From positions 589,456-653,455 of the forward strand of contig NZ_BMZD01000002.1 of assembly GCF_014652615.1 (NCBI RefSeq): 64,000 nt of DNA. Reading direction: 5' to 3'. Both the position numbers and the translations under genes were made by a program. This document shows positions 25,939-35,235 of the stretch, piece after piece (the stretch's first letter is position 1; each line of letters begins with the position of its first letter). Below the pieces are notes generated by a model that worked only from the letters and a program-made list of their open reading frames with translations, ran no database searches and was not told the origin of the DNA. The stretch comes from Novosphingobium arvoryzae. Its GTDB lineage: Bacteria; Pseudomonadota; Alphaproteobacteria; Sphingomonadales; Sphingomonadaceae.

Positions 25939-26904
25939 CTAGTTGAGCGGCGATAGCGGAGCCGCTTCCGGCGCAGGCGTGGGAGATGCCGCCGGAAACG
26001 GCGTCGCGGCAGTTCCAGCCGCCTCTGCCGCAGGCGTCGCAGAACTGCGCGGGGCCGGGCTGCGACGCGGCGCTGGCACCATGCTCGGAACCGGCGCGGC
26101 CTCTTGCGCGGGAACGGGCGCAGCCGCGGTGCCTCGCGCCAACAGGGCAGCGACCGTGACCGGCACATCCTTCATCGTGCGCTGCGTGTCGGCCAGCTTG
26201 GCCACGGGTTGCCCGCCAATCGTGATCCCCAGCGCATCGGGCCGCGCGGTCCACAGCTTTACATCCGCCATCCCGGCGGGAACGGTATAGCTCTCGCCTT
26301 GAGCCAGTTCCTTTTGCAGCAACTGGTTGCCCGCGCCGTCATAGAACTTGACCCATACCCCGTTGGCCAGCGCGGTGAACACCACCGGACCATCCTTTGG
26401 CTGCGGCGCGGGGGCGGCTGGAACCGGTGCAGCCGGCTGGACCGGCTGGTCGGCCGGAAGCAGCGAGGGCAGGCTTCCCGCCGGGGCAATATAGCTGCGC
26501 CAGAATGCGAACAGGCCCAGCAGCACGACCACCACCGTCAGCGCCGCCAGCCAGGCCAGCCGGGAGCTGGGCACGCGCGCCGGATCGCCTGGCTCGAACG
26601 TAGCCGGGGCCCGCAGATCGTCATGCGCCGACTGCGCGCCCAGTTCGGCGCGAACCGCGGCAATCACGTCCTTTTCGTCCAGACCGACCGCCCGCGCATA
26701 AGTGCGGGAAAAACCCACGGCATAGGTACGGGCTGGCAACGCGGCAAAATCGCCGGCTTCGATGGCGACAAGCCAACGCTCAGGAATGCGGGTGATGGCG
26801 GCGAGCTGCGCCCGGGTCAGCCCGGCAGCCTCACGCCCGCGCAGCAATTTCACGCCAGCGCTATCCAGAGGCAATTCCGCCCCGGCGACTTCGTTTTCCG
26901 CCAT
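25939..26904 (-). CDS. RodZ-like protein (HTH plus DUF4115)
   Basis: The 321-residue protein has a Cro/C1-type HTH at residues 15-80 (LRGREAAGLTRAQLAAITRIPERWLVAIEAGDF), a linker, a single membrane segment (WLAALTVVVVLLGLFAFW, about 118-136) and a periplasmic DUF4115-like domain with a Pro/Ala-rich tail. RodZ links the MreB cytoskeleton with the wall elongation machinery. The start MAENEVAG at 26904 gives the normal N terminus. It lies upstream of cpoB on the same strand. Confidence 0.88.
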   Translation of the reverse strand: MAENEVAGAELPLDSAGVKLLRGREAAGLTRAQLAAITRIPERWLVAIEAGDFAALPARTYAVGFSRTYARAVGLDEKDVIAAVRAELGAQSAHDDLRAPATFEPGDPARVPSSRLAWLAALTVVVVLLGLFAFWRSYIAPAGSLPSLLPADQPVQPAAPVPAAPAPQPKDGPVVFTALANGVWVKFYDGAGNQLLQKELAQGESYTVPAGMADVKLWTARPDALGITIGGQPVAKLADTQRTMKDVPVTVAALLARGTAAAPVPAQEAAPVPSMVPAPRRSPAPRSSATPAAEAAGTAATPFPAASPTPAPEAAPLSPLN

Positions 26905-27050
26905 TCCGACCCCGATGTATGCGACCGCCTTGATAATGCGCGAGAGGGAAGAAAACCGTTTATAAACCAAAGTCAACGGGATTTCCGGCGCTCGCGGCGG
27001 AATGCCTCGAAAACATGGTGGGCGGGGTTACCTTGCGGTTGGAGACCCGA

Positions 27051-29327
27051 TCAGTCCGTATCGATACCCCGCTCATGCGCCCAGCCGGTCAGCGCCTCGC
27101 GCAAGTTGGCCGGAGGTGCGGAAAGCCAGCGGTTCATCGCCTCGGTAATATCCGCCAGATCGACCTTGCGCACCAGTTCCTTGACCGGTCCGACCGATGC
27201 CGGCGTGATTGACAGACGCCGGATGCCGATCCCCAACAGGGCGAGTGCCTCCAGCCGCCGTCCGCCCATTTCGCCGCAGACCGTCACGTCAACATCGTAA
27301 CCGGCAACCGACTGCTGGACTCGGCGCAGGAACCGCAGGATCGCTGGGCTCAGCCAGTCATACCGCTCCGCCAGCTTGGGATTGGACCGGTCTGCCGCGA
27401 ACAGGAACTGGGTGAGGTCGTTGGTACCGATCGACAGGAACGACAGATGCGGCGCCAGCACGTCCAGTTGTTCCGCCAGCGCCGGCACCTCCAGCATCGC
27501 GCCATAGCGGATCGCTTCGGGCAGCAGCTTCTTCTGCGACTTGAGGAACTGCCGTTGTCCTTCGAACACGGCACGGGCGGCCTCGAATTCCCAGGGCTCC
27601 GCAACCATCGGGAACATCACGTTGAGCGTGCGCCCGGCAGCCGCTTCCAGCATGGCGCGGGCCTGGACCTTCAACAGGCCATCGCGCTCCAGCGCCACGC
27701 GCAGCGCGCGCCAGCCCATTGCGGGGTTTTCTTCCTGCTCGCCATCGTTGTGGCGCAGATAGGGCAACACCTTGTCGCCGCCGATATCGATCGTGCGGAA
27801 CACCACCGGCTTGTCGCCCGCTGCATCCAGCACATCGCGGTAAAGCCGGGTCTGCCGCTCCCGCGCGGGCAGCGTGGCCGATACCAGGAACTGGAATTCG
27901 GTGCGGAACAACCCCACCCCGTCGGCTCCGGTCAGCGACAGGTTCGGCATGTCATCACGCAGGCCCGCGTTCATCATCACCTTGATGCGCGTGCCATCGC
28001 GGGTGAACGGCTCGACATCGCGCAGCGCGGCATAGGCGGCCTGCCGCTCCTTGGTCTTGGCGAAGCGGGCCTCGAACGCCTCCACCATGGCGGGCAGCGG
28101 GCGCACAGTCGCGTTCCCCTGATCGCCATCCAGCAGCAGTTGGTCACCTTCGCGCACCACGCCGCGCAGAGAGCGGACACGCCCCAGCACCGGAATGCCC
28201 ATCGCCCGCGCCACGATCACCACGTGCGCGGTCAACGAGCCTTCCTCAAGGATCACGCCTTTCAGGCGGCGCTTGTCGTATTCCAGCAGCTCTGCCGGGC
28301 CCAGGTTGCGCGCGATCAGGATCGAGTCCCCGCGCAGCCCCATGCTGGCCGCCGTGCCCATCTGCCCCGATACGATCCGCAGCAAGCGGTTGGAGAGATC
28401 CTCCAGGTCGTGCATCCGGTCGGCCAGCAGCGGATCGTCGATCTGGCGCATGCGCATGCGGGTGCGCTGCTGCACGCGCTCGATCGCGGCCTCAGCGGTC
28501 AGCCCGCTGTCGATCGCCTCGATGATCCGCCGGCTCCACCCCTCGTCGTAGGCGAACATCTTGTAGGTTTCGAGCACCTCTTCGTGCTCTCCACCCACCC
28601 CGAATTCGGCCTGGCTGGCCATCCGGTCGATCTGTTCACGCATCTTGTCGAACGCCAGGTAAACGCGCTGCAGTTCCGCATCGCGATCCTCGGCCATCAC
28701 ATGTTCGATGGTGATGCGCGGCTGGTGGAACACCGCCGCGCCCGCTGCCAGCCCCTTGACCAGCACCAGCCCCTGCAAGCGCTGCGGGCCGGACAGCTGG
28801 GGCGAAAGACTGGCAACGTCCTCCTCGTCCACCAGGTCGGCGTTGGCGATCAACTCGGACAGCACCATCGCGACGGTCTGCAGCGCCTCGATCTCCACTT
28901 CTTCGTACCGGCGCGGATCGACGTGCTGGACGCAGAGCACGCCCACCGCCCGCTCACGCCGCACGATGGGAACGCCCGCAAAGGAATGGAACTTGTCCTC
29001 ACCGGTTTCAGGACGATACGAAAAGTCCGGATGGGCAGTCGCCTCGGCCAGGTTCAGCATCTCGCTGTTCTGGGCGATCGTGCCGACTAGGCCCTCGCCA
29101 ATGGCCATGCGGGTAACGTGTACCGCCTCTTGCGCCAGGCCGCGCGTGGCGAACAGTTCCAGCATCCCCTCGCGCAGCAGGTAGATCGAGCAGACCTCGC
29201 TGTTCAGGCTTTCCCCGATCACTTCGACCACGGTGTTGAGCTTGGCCTGCGCATGATTGCGCGAGGCCATCACATCATGCAGGCGGGTCAGGATCGTGCG
29301 GGCGGCTGAAACGGCAGGTGTAGGCAT
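27051..29327 (-). CDS. ptsP: PTS phosphoenolpyruvate-protein phosphotransferase (EI-Ntr)
   Basis: The 758-residue protein has an N-terminal GAF domain (about residues 20-150) and an enzyme I body. The active-site His lies in EEGSLTAHVVIVARAMGIPVLG, the PEP site in GVGLFRTEFQFL and the C-terminal SIGTNDLTQFLFAADR. It phosphorylates NPr with PEP in the nitrogen-related PTS, a regulatory cascade without sugar transport. There is no ptsO/ptsN nearby. The HTH gene is downstream on the same strand. Confidence 0.95.
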   Translation of the reverse strand: MPTPAVSAARTILTRLHDVMASRNHAQAKLNTVVEVIGESLNSEVCSIYLLREGMLELFATRGLAQEAVHVTRMAIGEGLVGTIAQNSEMLNLAEATAHPDFSYRPETGEDKFHSFAGVPIVRRERAVGVLCVQHVDPRRYEEVEIEALQTVAMVLSELIANADLVDEEDVASLSPQLSGPQRLQGLVLVKGLAAGAAVFHQPRITIEHVMAEDRDAELQRVYLAFDKMREQIDRMASQAEFGVGGEHEEVLETYKMFAYDEGWSRRIIEAIDSGLTAEAAIERVQQRTRMRMRQIDDPLLADRMHDLEDLSNRLLRIVSGQMGTAASMGLRGDSILIARNLGPAELLEYDKRRLKGVILEEGSLTAHVVIVARAMGIPVLGRVRSLRGVVREGDQLLLDGDQGNATVRPLPAMVEAFEARFAKTKERQAAYAALRDVEPFTRDGTRIKVMMNAGLRDDMPNLSLTGADGVGLFRTEFQFLVSATLPARERQTRLYRDVLDAAGDKPVVFRTIDIGGDKVLPYLRHNDGEQEENPAMGWRALRVALERDGLLKVQARAMLEAAAGRTLNVMFPMVAEPWEFEAARAVFEGQRQFLKSQKKLLPEAIRYGAMLEVPALAEQLDVLAPHLSFLSIGTNDLTQFLFAADRSNPKLAERYDWLSPAILRFLRRVQQSVAGYDVDVTVCGEMGGRRLEALALLGIGIRRLSITPASVGPVKELVRKVDLADITEAMNRWLSAPPANLREALTGWAHERGIDTD

Positions 29328-29463
29328 ATGATCACGCTAGCCCAAAGGTCCGGCCTTGGGAACGCGACAGGCCGCGAAAATACGAATTGATGAACTCAGT
29401 CTGGAGCCAATGCTCCGGCCTCCGGGCGGCGACCCTTGCGCCTGCCCGGAAACCGGGTGGGCA

Positions 29464-29619
29464 TCAGACGTGGGTGATCGCTTCCTTCAGCTTCAGCTTC
29501 TGCTTCTTGAGCGATTGCACCATCGCCAGATCAGGCATTGGGCGGCTCAACTCCTCGTGGATCTTGCGTTCGATTCCCGCGTGCTTGAGCTGCAATGCGC
29601 TGACATGCGACTGTTCCAT
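29464..29619 (-). CDS. YdcH/DUF465 small protein
   Basis: This 51-residue helical protein starts MEQSHVSALQLKHAGIERKI and ends LKKQKLKLKEAITHV, matching the DUF465 pattern of a basic LKKxKLxLKD helix. Function is unknown. The ATG at 29619 was chosen because the upstream extension is not DUF465-like. A second DUF465 gene lies 247 nt away in the opposite direction, so the pair is divergent. Confidence 0.86.
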   Translation of the reverse strand: MEQSHVSALQLKHAGIERKIHEELSRPMPDLAMVQSLKKQKLKLKEAITHV

Positions 29620-29865
29620 CGACGTACCTCCATCGGTTGCCCGGAGATGCAGCCCCGGGTCTGGCAAAACCACCAGGCGGGTCCGACTCGCAGCCCGCAA
29701 GGGGGTCAGTGCAATTGTCATGCAAGCATATTAAGCCTATCTTGCGAAGCGCATTCGTATCGGGGGTGCGGCGGGCTGATGCCGCCGTGCGACCGGCGGG
29801 CCGGATACCGGCGGGAATACCGCGATTGCGCGAATTTTGGGGTCCGGTTTTCGGGGAGTGCGTGT

Positions 29866-30063
29866 GTGAACGAAGAGGAGATGCGCAAGCGTCTGGAAGT
29901 GCTCCGGATCGAGCATCGCGACCTTGATGCGGCGATCGACGCACTGACCGCGGCTGGCAGCACCGACCAGTTGCAGATCGCGCGCCTGAAAAAGCGCAAG
30001 CTGCGCCTGAAGGACCAGATCGCGCTGATCGAGGACTATCTGATTCCCGACATCATTGCCTAA
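29866..30063 (+). CDS. YdcH/DUF465 small protein, second copy
   Basis: This 65-residue protein starts at GTG (NEEEMRKRLEVLRIEHRDL) and ends with LKKRKLRLKDQIALIEDYLIPDIIA, a clear DUF465 core. It is entirely helical and likely coiled coil. The start follows GGGGAG. It is divergent from the other DUF465 gene and upstream of the RcdA-like gene on the same strand. Function is unknown. Confidence 0.87.
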   Translation: MNEEEMRKRLEVLRIEHRDLDAAIDALTAAGSTDQLQIARLKKRKLRLKDQIALIEDYLIPDIIA

Positions 30064-30200
30064 GTCCCTGAAACCGAACGGTCGAACCGGCTGTCTGGCG
30101 CGGGCAAAATCGTCCCCCTGCGGGACAGCGTGAAAATGGTGGGCAAATCGGGCCTGCACGCGGTTGGCAACGGCCACGTTTCGGCCCAATCGCTGCCAAC

Positions 30201-30662
30201 ATGGGAACCGCCGCCAGCATCAATCCCCGGATAATCGAGGGGCTGTACTGCGAGTCACTCGTCCTCTCGGACGAGGTACGCGGCGCGTTCGCACTTTCGG
30301 GCCGGATCGACACGTTGGCGGGCGATGACGACGAAGTGCGGCTGGCCCTGTCGTGCGAAGCGCTGCGCACCACGACACGGATGATGCACGCGGTCGCCTG
30401 GCTGCTCAATCACCGCGCATACTTCAACGGTGAGCTCAGCGAGTTCCAGCTGCGCCGCTATGGCCGGTTGACCGACTTTCCGGAAAGCGATCCCGAAAAG
30501 CTGGCCCTGCTGCCCGCGCAGACCTGTGAACTGATCCGCGCGACCGAGCGGTTCCACGCCCGGCTCAAGCGGCTCGACAACGGCTGGCGCGAGCGCGAGG
30601 CAACCGCGCCCAGCGCGATCGCCCGGCTGCGCGAGCGGCTGGGACTGGCCGCTCGCAACTAG
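30201..30662 (+). CDS. DUF1465 protein, RcdA-like CtrA-degradation adaptor
   Basis: The 153-residue all-helical protein matches the DUF1465 family, to which Caulobacter RcdA belongs: the central helices are LSCEALRTTTRMMHAVAWLLNHRAYFNGEL and LPAQTCELIRATERFHARLKRLD. RcdA brings CtrA and other substrates to ClpXP and couples proteolysis to the cell cycle. It overlaps the convergent glpK by 4 bp. The functional assignment is by family, not direct evidence. Confidence 0.82.
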   Translation: MGTAASINPRIIEGLYCESLVLSDEVRGAFALSGRIDTLAGDDDEVRLALSCEALRTTTRMMHAVAWLLNHRAYFNGELSEFQLRRYGRLTDFPESDPEKLALLPAQTCELIRATERFHARLKRLDNGWREREATAPSAIARLRERLGLAARN

Positions 30663-32131
30663 CTCGCCGCCAGCGCCCGCTCCCAGCCAGCACGGCGTTC
30701 CGGGTCAACCTGCAGCCCCGGCGCAAAGGTCCGCACCGCGCCGCGCATGGCCCCGGAGGCAGCGGACAGCGAGGGATAGAGCCCCGCCCCGACGCCCGCC
30801 AGCATGGCGGCGCCGAGCGCCGTGGTTTCCACGAAATCGGGCCGCTCCACCGGCACTTGCAGCACGTCGGCAAGGTCCTGCGCCATCCAGTCGTTCGCGC
30901 TCATCCCGCCGTCAATCCTGAGCGTAGTCCACTCCGCCCCGTCGGCAGCGAAAGCGCTGGCGAGGTCCTGGGTCTGCATCGCCATCGCTTCCAGCGCCGC
31001 GCGAACCAGATGCGCGCGGGTGGTGGAAAAGCTCATTCCGGTGATCACACCGCGTGCTTCGGGGCGCCAATGCGGCGCACCAAGGCCCGACAGCGCCGGG
31101 ACGATGACCACACCGCCACTATCCGGCACCGAACGGGCCAGCGCCTCGCTTTCGCCCGCGCTGGCGATCACGCCCAGCCCGTCACGCAGCCACTTGATCA
31201 GGCTGCCCGCAACAAACACCGATCCCTCCAGCGCATAATCGCGCTTGCCACCCAGCTGATACAGCACCGTGCCAAGCAATCGGTGGCCGGAACGCGGCAA
31301 GGCATCGCCCATGTTGGCCAGCACGAACGCACCGGTCCCGAACGTCGCCTTGGTCTGACCGGGCGCCAGGCAACCCTGCCCGATGGTCGCGCTTTGCTGA
31401 TCGCCAGCCAGGCCCGTGATCGGGATCGCCCGCCCCAGCAGCGCCGGGTCGGTCAGCCCGAACTGCCCGGCATTGTCGACGACTTCACCCAGCGCGCCGC
31501 GCGGTACGCCGAACAGATCGCACAGCCCGTCATCCCAGCTGGCCCCGTCCAGCGGCAACAGCAGCGTGCGGCTGGCGTTGCTGGCATCGGTGACATGCGC
31601 GCCGCCGGTCAGCTTCCACACCAGCCAGCTTTCAACCGTGCCCAGCGCCAGCCGGCCCGCGGCCGCCGCCGCTTGCACGGCGGGCACGTTGTCCACCAGC
31701 CAGCGCATCTTGGTTGCCGAGAAATAGGGGTCGAGCAGCAGCCCGGTCGCCGCCTGTACCACCGGTTCCTGCCCGGCGTTCTTGAGTGCGGCGCAGGCAT
31801 CGGCGGTCCGGCGGTCCTGCCAGACGAGTGCGTGGTGGAGCGGCTCGCCCGTCACCTTGTCCCACGCCACCACGGTTTCGCGCTGGTTGGTGATGCCGAT
31901 CGCGGCGACCCGGTCCGCGCCCCCAACCTGCCCGATCACATCGCGCGCGGCGGCCAGCGTCTTGGCCCAGATCTCGCCCGCGTCGTGCTCGACCCAGCCC
32001 GCCTGCGGATAGTGCTGGGTCAGTTCCGCCTGCGCGACCGCGCGCATCGTGCCGTCCGGCGCGAACAGGATCGCGCGGGTGGAAGTGGTGCCGGCGTCAA
32101 GCACCAGGATCAGGTCGCCCGTGGCAGTCAT
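30659..32131 (-). CDS. glpK: glycerol kinase
   Basis: The 490-residue FGGY-family kinase phosphorylates glycerol with ATP. It begins MTATGDLILVLDAGTTSTRAI (phosphate-1 motif), contains GITNQRETVVAWDK, LVWQDRRT and AGDQQSATIGQGCLAPGQTKATFGTGAF. Length is normal. The start at 32131 has GGGAGAGAC upstream. No glpF or glpD is adjacent. It is divergent from the MBL-fold hydrolase gene. Confidence 0.95.
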   Translation of the reverse strand: MTATGDLILVLDAGTTSTRAILFAPDGTMRAVAQAELTQHYPQAGWVEHDAGEIWAKTLAAARDVIGQVGGADRVAAIGITNQRETVVAWDKVTGEPLHHALVWQDRRTADACAALKNAGQEPVVQAATGLLLDPYFSATKMRWLVDNVPAVQAAAAAGRLALGTVESWLVWKLTGGAHVTDASNASRTLLLPLDGASWDDGLCDLFGVPRGALGEVVDNAGQFGLTDPALLGRAIPITGLAGDQQSATIGQGCLAPGQTKATFGTGAFVLANMGDALPRSGHRLLGTVLYQLGGKRDYALEGSVFVAGSLIKWLRDGLGVIASAGESEALARSVPDSGGVVIVPALSGLGAPHWRPEARGVITGMSFSTTRAHLVRAALEAMAMQTQDLASAFAADGAEWTTLRIDGGMSANDWMAQDLADVLQVPVERPDFVETTALGAAMLAGVGAGLYPSLSAASGAMRGAVRTFAPGLQVDPERRAGWERALAAS

Positions 32132-32212
32132 GCAAGTCTCTCCCGTTTGCGCCTTTCCTAGCGAGGGCATCGGGGCTTGGCGAGGGGGCGGCGAAGCGCC
32201 ATATGCGATGGG

Positions 32213-33118
32213 ATGAACGCCCCGCCCCAGCCTTGGCCAACCGGCCTGTCCGAACAGTGCGAACCGCTGGTCCGCCGCGTTCTGGCGCCCAATCCGTCGC
32301 CCTATACCTACACCGGCACGCAGACTTACATCGTCGGCGCCGGGGCGGAAGTGGCAGTGATCGATCCCGGCCCGGCCGGAACCGGGGTGGAAGGCCATGC
32401 CGATACCGAAGGCGCCGGACATGTCGAGGCGATCCTCGCCGCCGTCGGGACGGCTCGCATCACCGCGATCCTGTGCACCCACACGCACCGCGACCACAGC
32501 CCCGCCTCACGCGCGCTGAAGGCCGCCACTGGCGCACCGATCGTGGGCTGCGCGGCGCTGGCGCTGGACGACGACGGCCCCCGCGCCGATGCCGCGTTCG
32601 ATCCCGATTACGCGCCCGACCGGGTGCTGGCCGATGGCGAACGCGTCAGCGGTCCGGACTGGACGATCGCGGCGGTTGCCACGCCCGGCCATACCAGCAA
32701 CCACTTGTGCTATAGCCTGGTGGAAAGCGGCGCGCTGTTTACCGGCGACCACATCATGGCCTGGTCCACCAGCGTCGTGTCGCCCCCCGACGGGGACATG
32801 AGTGCCTACATGGCCAGCCTGCAAAAGCTCTACGACCGCGAGGACCGCATCTATTATCCGGCCCACGGCCCGGCAGTGGAAAAGCCGCGCCAGCTGGTGC
32901 GCGGCATGCTGGGCCACCGCCGCCAGCGCGAGGCGCAGATCCTGCGCCTGCTGGGCGAAGGGCCGCAGACGATCCCCGCGATGGTTGCGGTGATGTACAA
33001 GGGCCTCGACCCGCGCCTGACCGGGGCGGCGGGGCGCTCGGTGCTGGCACACCTGCTCGATCTGCAAAACCAGCAGCGGGTGCGGGTGGAGAGTGAGACA
33101 TGGAACCTCGGCGCCTGA
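32213..33118 (+). CDS. MBL-fold metallo-hydrolase, LACTB2-like
   Basis: The 301-residue protein carries the binuclear zinc motif THTHRDHSPA (His90, His92, Asp94, His95), a further His in ATPGHTSNHLCY and the Asp in FTGDHIMAW. The C-terminal winged helix (QILRLLGEGPQTIPAMVAVMY) is characteristic of LACTB2-type nucleases/hydrolases. It overlaps the DUF4230 gene by 19 nt, suggesting co-translation. The actual substrate is unknown; a ribonuclease role is possible from family. Confidence 0.87.
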   Translation: MNAPPQPWPTGLSEQCEPLVRRVLAPNPSPYTYTGTQTYIVGAGAEVAVIDPGPAGTGVEGHADTEGAGHVEAILAAVGTARITAILCTHTHRDHSPASRALKAATGAPIVGCAALALDDDGPRADAAFDPDYAPDRVLADGERVSGPDWTIAAVATPGHTSNHLCYSLVESGALFTGDHIMAWSTSVVSPPDGDMSAYMASLQKLYDREDRIYYPAHGPAVEKPRQLVRGMLGHRRQREAQILRLLGEGPQTIPAMVAVMYKGLDPRLTGAAGRSVLAHLLDLQNQQRVRVESETWNLGA

Positions 33119-33741
33119 CCGTCGTCCGGGAAACGGCCCGTTTGCCGTGGACGCTGGCGATTGCCGCGCTGGCGATTTCGGGCTGGATGGCGTGGGAGAA
33201 ATTCGGCCCGCAGGACATCGGCGACCCGATCGCCACCAGCCTGGCCGCGTTCGAGCGGCAGAACCGCCTCACGGTGTTTTCCGCACAACTGGCCCCGGTC
33301 GTCTCCGCCAGCGATGAGCGGATTGGCGGGCTGCTGCAATCCCGGCAGGTCGCGGTCATTCCCGCGCGGGTCGATTACACGCTCGACCTGTCGAAAGTCG
33401 GGCGCGACCGGCTGAACTGGGATGCGGCGGGGAAGCGACTGGACGTGCGGCTGCCGCCCGTCACCGTGGGCAAGCCCAACCTCAACGAAGCGAACGCCCA
33501 GTATCTGCGCGAGGGCGTGTTCATCACGCGTGAGGCGCAGGCCAAGCTCAACCGCGACAACACCCTGTTGGCCGAACGACAGGCCCAGACAGCCGCCACC
33601 AATCCGCAACTGCTCGATCTGGCCCGCAGCGCCGCGCGCGATGCCGTGCGGCAGAACCTGGCCATCCCGCTGGAAGTGGCCGGCTATGGCCCGGTGACGG
33701 TGACCGTGCGGTTCGACGGGGAGCAGGTTTCCGACCGGTAA
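33100..33741 (+). CDS. DUF4230 membrane-anchored protein
   Basis: The 213-residue protein has a single N-terminal membrane segment (WTLAIAALAISGWMAW, about 17-32) and a DUF4230 domain outside, with ARVDYTLDLSKVGRDRLNWDAAGKRLDVRLPPVTV. The C-terminal part folds back as a helical stretch with VTVRFDG. Function is unknown. Its start lies inside the MBL gene, so both are probably one transcript, followed by nadA 91 nt later. Confidence 0.84.
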   Translation: MEPRRLTVVRETARLPWTLAIAALAISGWMAWEKFGPQDIGDPIATSLAAFERQNRLTVFSAQLAPVVSASDERIGGLLQSRQVAVIPARVDYTLDLSKVGRDRLNWDAAGKRLDVRLPPVTVGKPNLNEANAQYLREGVFITREAQAKLNRDNTLLAERQAQTAATNPQLLDLARSAARDAVRQNLAIPLEVAGYGPVTVTVRFDGEQVSDR

Positions 33742-33831
33742 GGCACAGCCTCTTGCGGCGGGCTGATCGTACCCATATTGGCAGGGAGCGGCGCACCGTT
33801 GGCGTCCGCCACTGCTAAGGGAACCCGCGCC

Positions 33832-34818
33832 ATGACCGCCCAGCCGACCAACCTTACCGGCCTTGACCTGCGGGCCGAGATCGACCGCCTGCGCAAGGAG
33901 CGCAACGCGGTGATCCTGGCGCACTATTACCAGAGCCCCGAAATCCAGGACCTGGCCGACTATATCGGCGACAGCCTGGAACTGTCGAAAAAGGCCGCCG
34001 CGACCGATGCCGATGTGATCGTGTTCTGCGGGGTCAAGTTCATGGCCGAAACCGCCAAGATCCTCGCCCCGGAAAAGATCGTCGTGCTGCCCGACATGAA
34101 CGCCGGGTGCAGCCTGGAAGACGCCTGCCCGCCGGAAAAGTTCAAGGCTTTCCGCGAAGCCCATCCGGACCACATCGCGCTGACCTACATCAACTGCTCG
34201 ACCGAGGTGAAAGCCCTGTCGGACGTGATCGTGACGTCATCCAGCGCGGAAACGATCCTCGCGCAGATCCCGGCCGACCAGAAAATCATCTTCGGCCCGG
34301 ACCGGCACCTGGGCGGCTACCTCAACCGCAAGTTCGGGCGCGAAATGCTGCTCTGGCCGGGCGTGTGCATCGTGCATGAAGCGTTTTCGGAAACCGAACT
34401 GCTCAAGCTGAAGGCCCAGCACCCCGGTGCACCGGTGGCCGCGCACCCGGAATGCCCGCCGACCATCGTCGACCACGCCGATTACGTCGGTTCGACAAGC
34501 GGCATCCTCAACTATGCCAAGACCATGCCGGGCGACACGCTGATCGTGGCGACCGAACCCCACATCATCCACCAGATGGAAAAGGCGCTGCCGCACAAGA
34601 CCTTCATCGGCGCGCCGGGGGCGGACGGCAACTGCAACTGCAACATCTGCCCGTACATGGCGCTCAACACGCTGGAAAAGCTCTACCTGACGCTGCGCGA
34701 CCTTGCCCCTCGAATCGAGATCGAGGAAAGTCTGCGGCTGCAGGCCAAGCGCAGCCTCGACAAGATGATCGAGATGGCCGCCGGCACGGTCGGCCAGGGC
34801 GACCTCGGCGCTCGTTGA
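33832..34818 (+). CDS. nadA: quinolinate synthase A
   Basis: The 328-residue Fe-S enzyme condenses iminoaspartate with dihydroxyacetone phosphate in NAD synthesis. Marks are NAVILAHYYQSPEIQDLADYIGDS, NAGCSLEDACPP, the SGILNYAKTMPG region and the cluster cysteines in INCSTEVKA and CNCNICPYMAL. The start MTAQPTNLT at 33832 follows AAGGGAACC. No nadB or nadC is adjacent. This is the last gene before the tRNA-Gly insertion site of the island. Confidence 0.95.
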   Translation: MTAQPTNLTGLDLRAEIDRLRKERNAVILAHYYQSPEIQDLADYIGDSLELSKKAAATDADVIVFCGVKFMAETAKILAPEKIVVLPDMNAGCSLEDACPPEKFKAFREAHPDHIALTYINCSTEVKALSDVIVTSSSAETILAQIPADQKIIFGPDRHLGGYLNRKFGREMLLWPGVCIVHEAFSETELLKLKAQHPGAPVAAHPECPPTIVDHADYVGSTSGILNYAKTMPGDTLIVATEPHIIHQMEKALPHKTFIGAPGADGNCNCNICPYMALNTLEKLYLTLRDLAPRIEIEESLRLQAKRSLDKMIEMAAGTVGQGDLGAR

Positions 34819-34941
34819 ACCGCTCCACCCCCGCCCCGTCTCCCGCAAGCCACTTTGCGCGGACGGGCCGGGACGAGGCCTTTCCTTGCAATCCGGCCGC
34901 AGTCAGCCGAGCGCGGCAGCGCCCGGCTGCGCACGCAAAAA

Positions 34942-34960
34942 AGGCGCGTGAACCGCGCCT
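34942..34960 (-). terminator. original terminator of tRNA-Gly, now separated by the island
   Basis: Read on the minus strand, hairpin AGGCGCG-GTTCA-CGCGCCT is followed by a U-run. It lies just downstream of the truncated tRNA 3' half at 34989. Before island insertion it would have closed the tRNA-Gly transcript. It may also serve nadA from the other strand. Confidence 0.8.
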
Positions 34961-34983
34961 GTCAAAAGTCTGTTTTCGCTTGA

Positions 34984-35033
34984 AAAACTGGAGCGGGCGA
35001 AGGGATTCGAACCCTCGACCCCAACCTTGGCAA
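34984..35033. repeat. left attachment repeat (tRNA-Gly 3' half remnant)
   Basis: A 50-bp perfect copy of 55015-55064. From 34989 it is the 3' part of tRNA-Gly including the CCA end, up to the anticodon loop (...CCTTGGCAA), plus 5 bp beyond the CCA. After it the match stops at TATACTG. The fragment cannot make a tRNA. It is the attL/R counterpart created by site-specific integration. Confidence 0.95.
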
Positions 35034-35235
35034 TATACTGACCGATACTATCGTACTGATTAATAACACATAAAAACGACTAAATCTAATTTGTTTATGT
35101 TTTGCTTATAATCAGCGGCGAATCAGAGGTCAGTTTTGTGGATGAAAATCCCCCTGACCGACAGCTAGTTTCAGGCTGGAAAACCACCATCCACGCCCAC
35201 TTCCAAACCAGCCCGATCATCCTAAACTCGTTCCC

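Larger units (their letters stand above)
34819..35235. other. non-coding region spanning the left island junction
   Basis: From 34819 to 34983 it is host DNA with the tRNA terminator; 34984-35033 is the left att repeat; after that AT-rich island DNA begins (tatactgacc...). No gene is supported. One stretch (35034-35235) contains only short AT-rich repeats such as TTTATGTTTTGC. Confidence 0.6.

Noticed and set aside
34989..35033. Second tRNA-Gly gene at the left junction
   Set aside because: Only the 3' half is present; there is no D arm, acceptor 5' strand or anticodon stem partner, so it is an attachment remnant.
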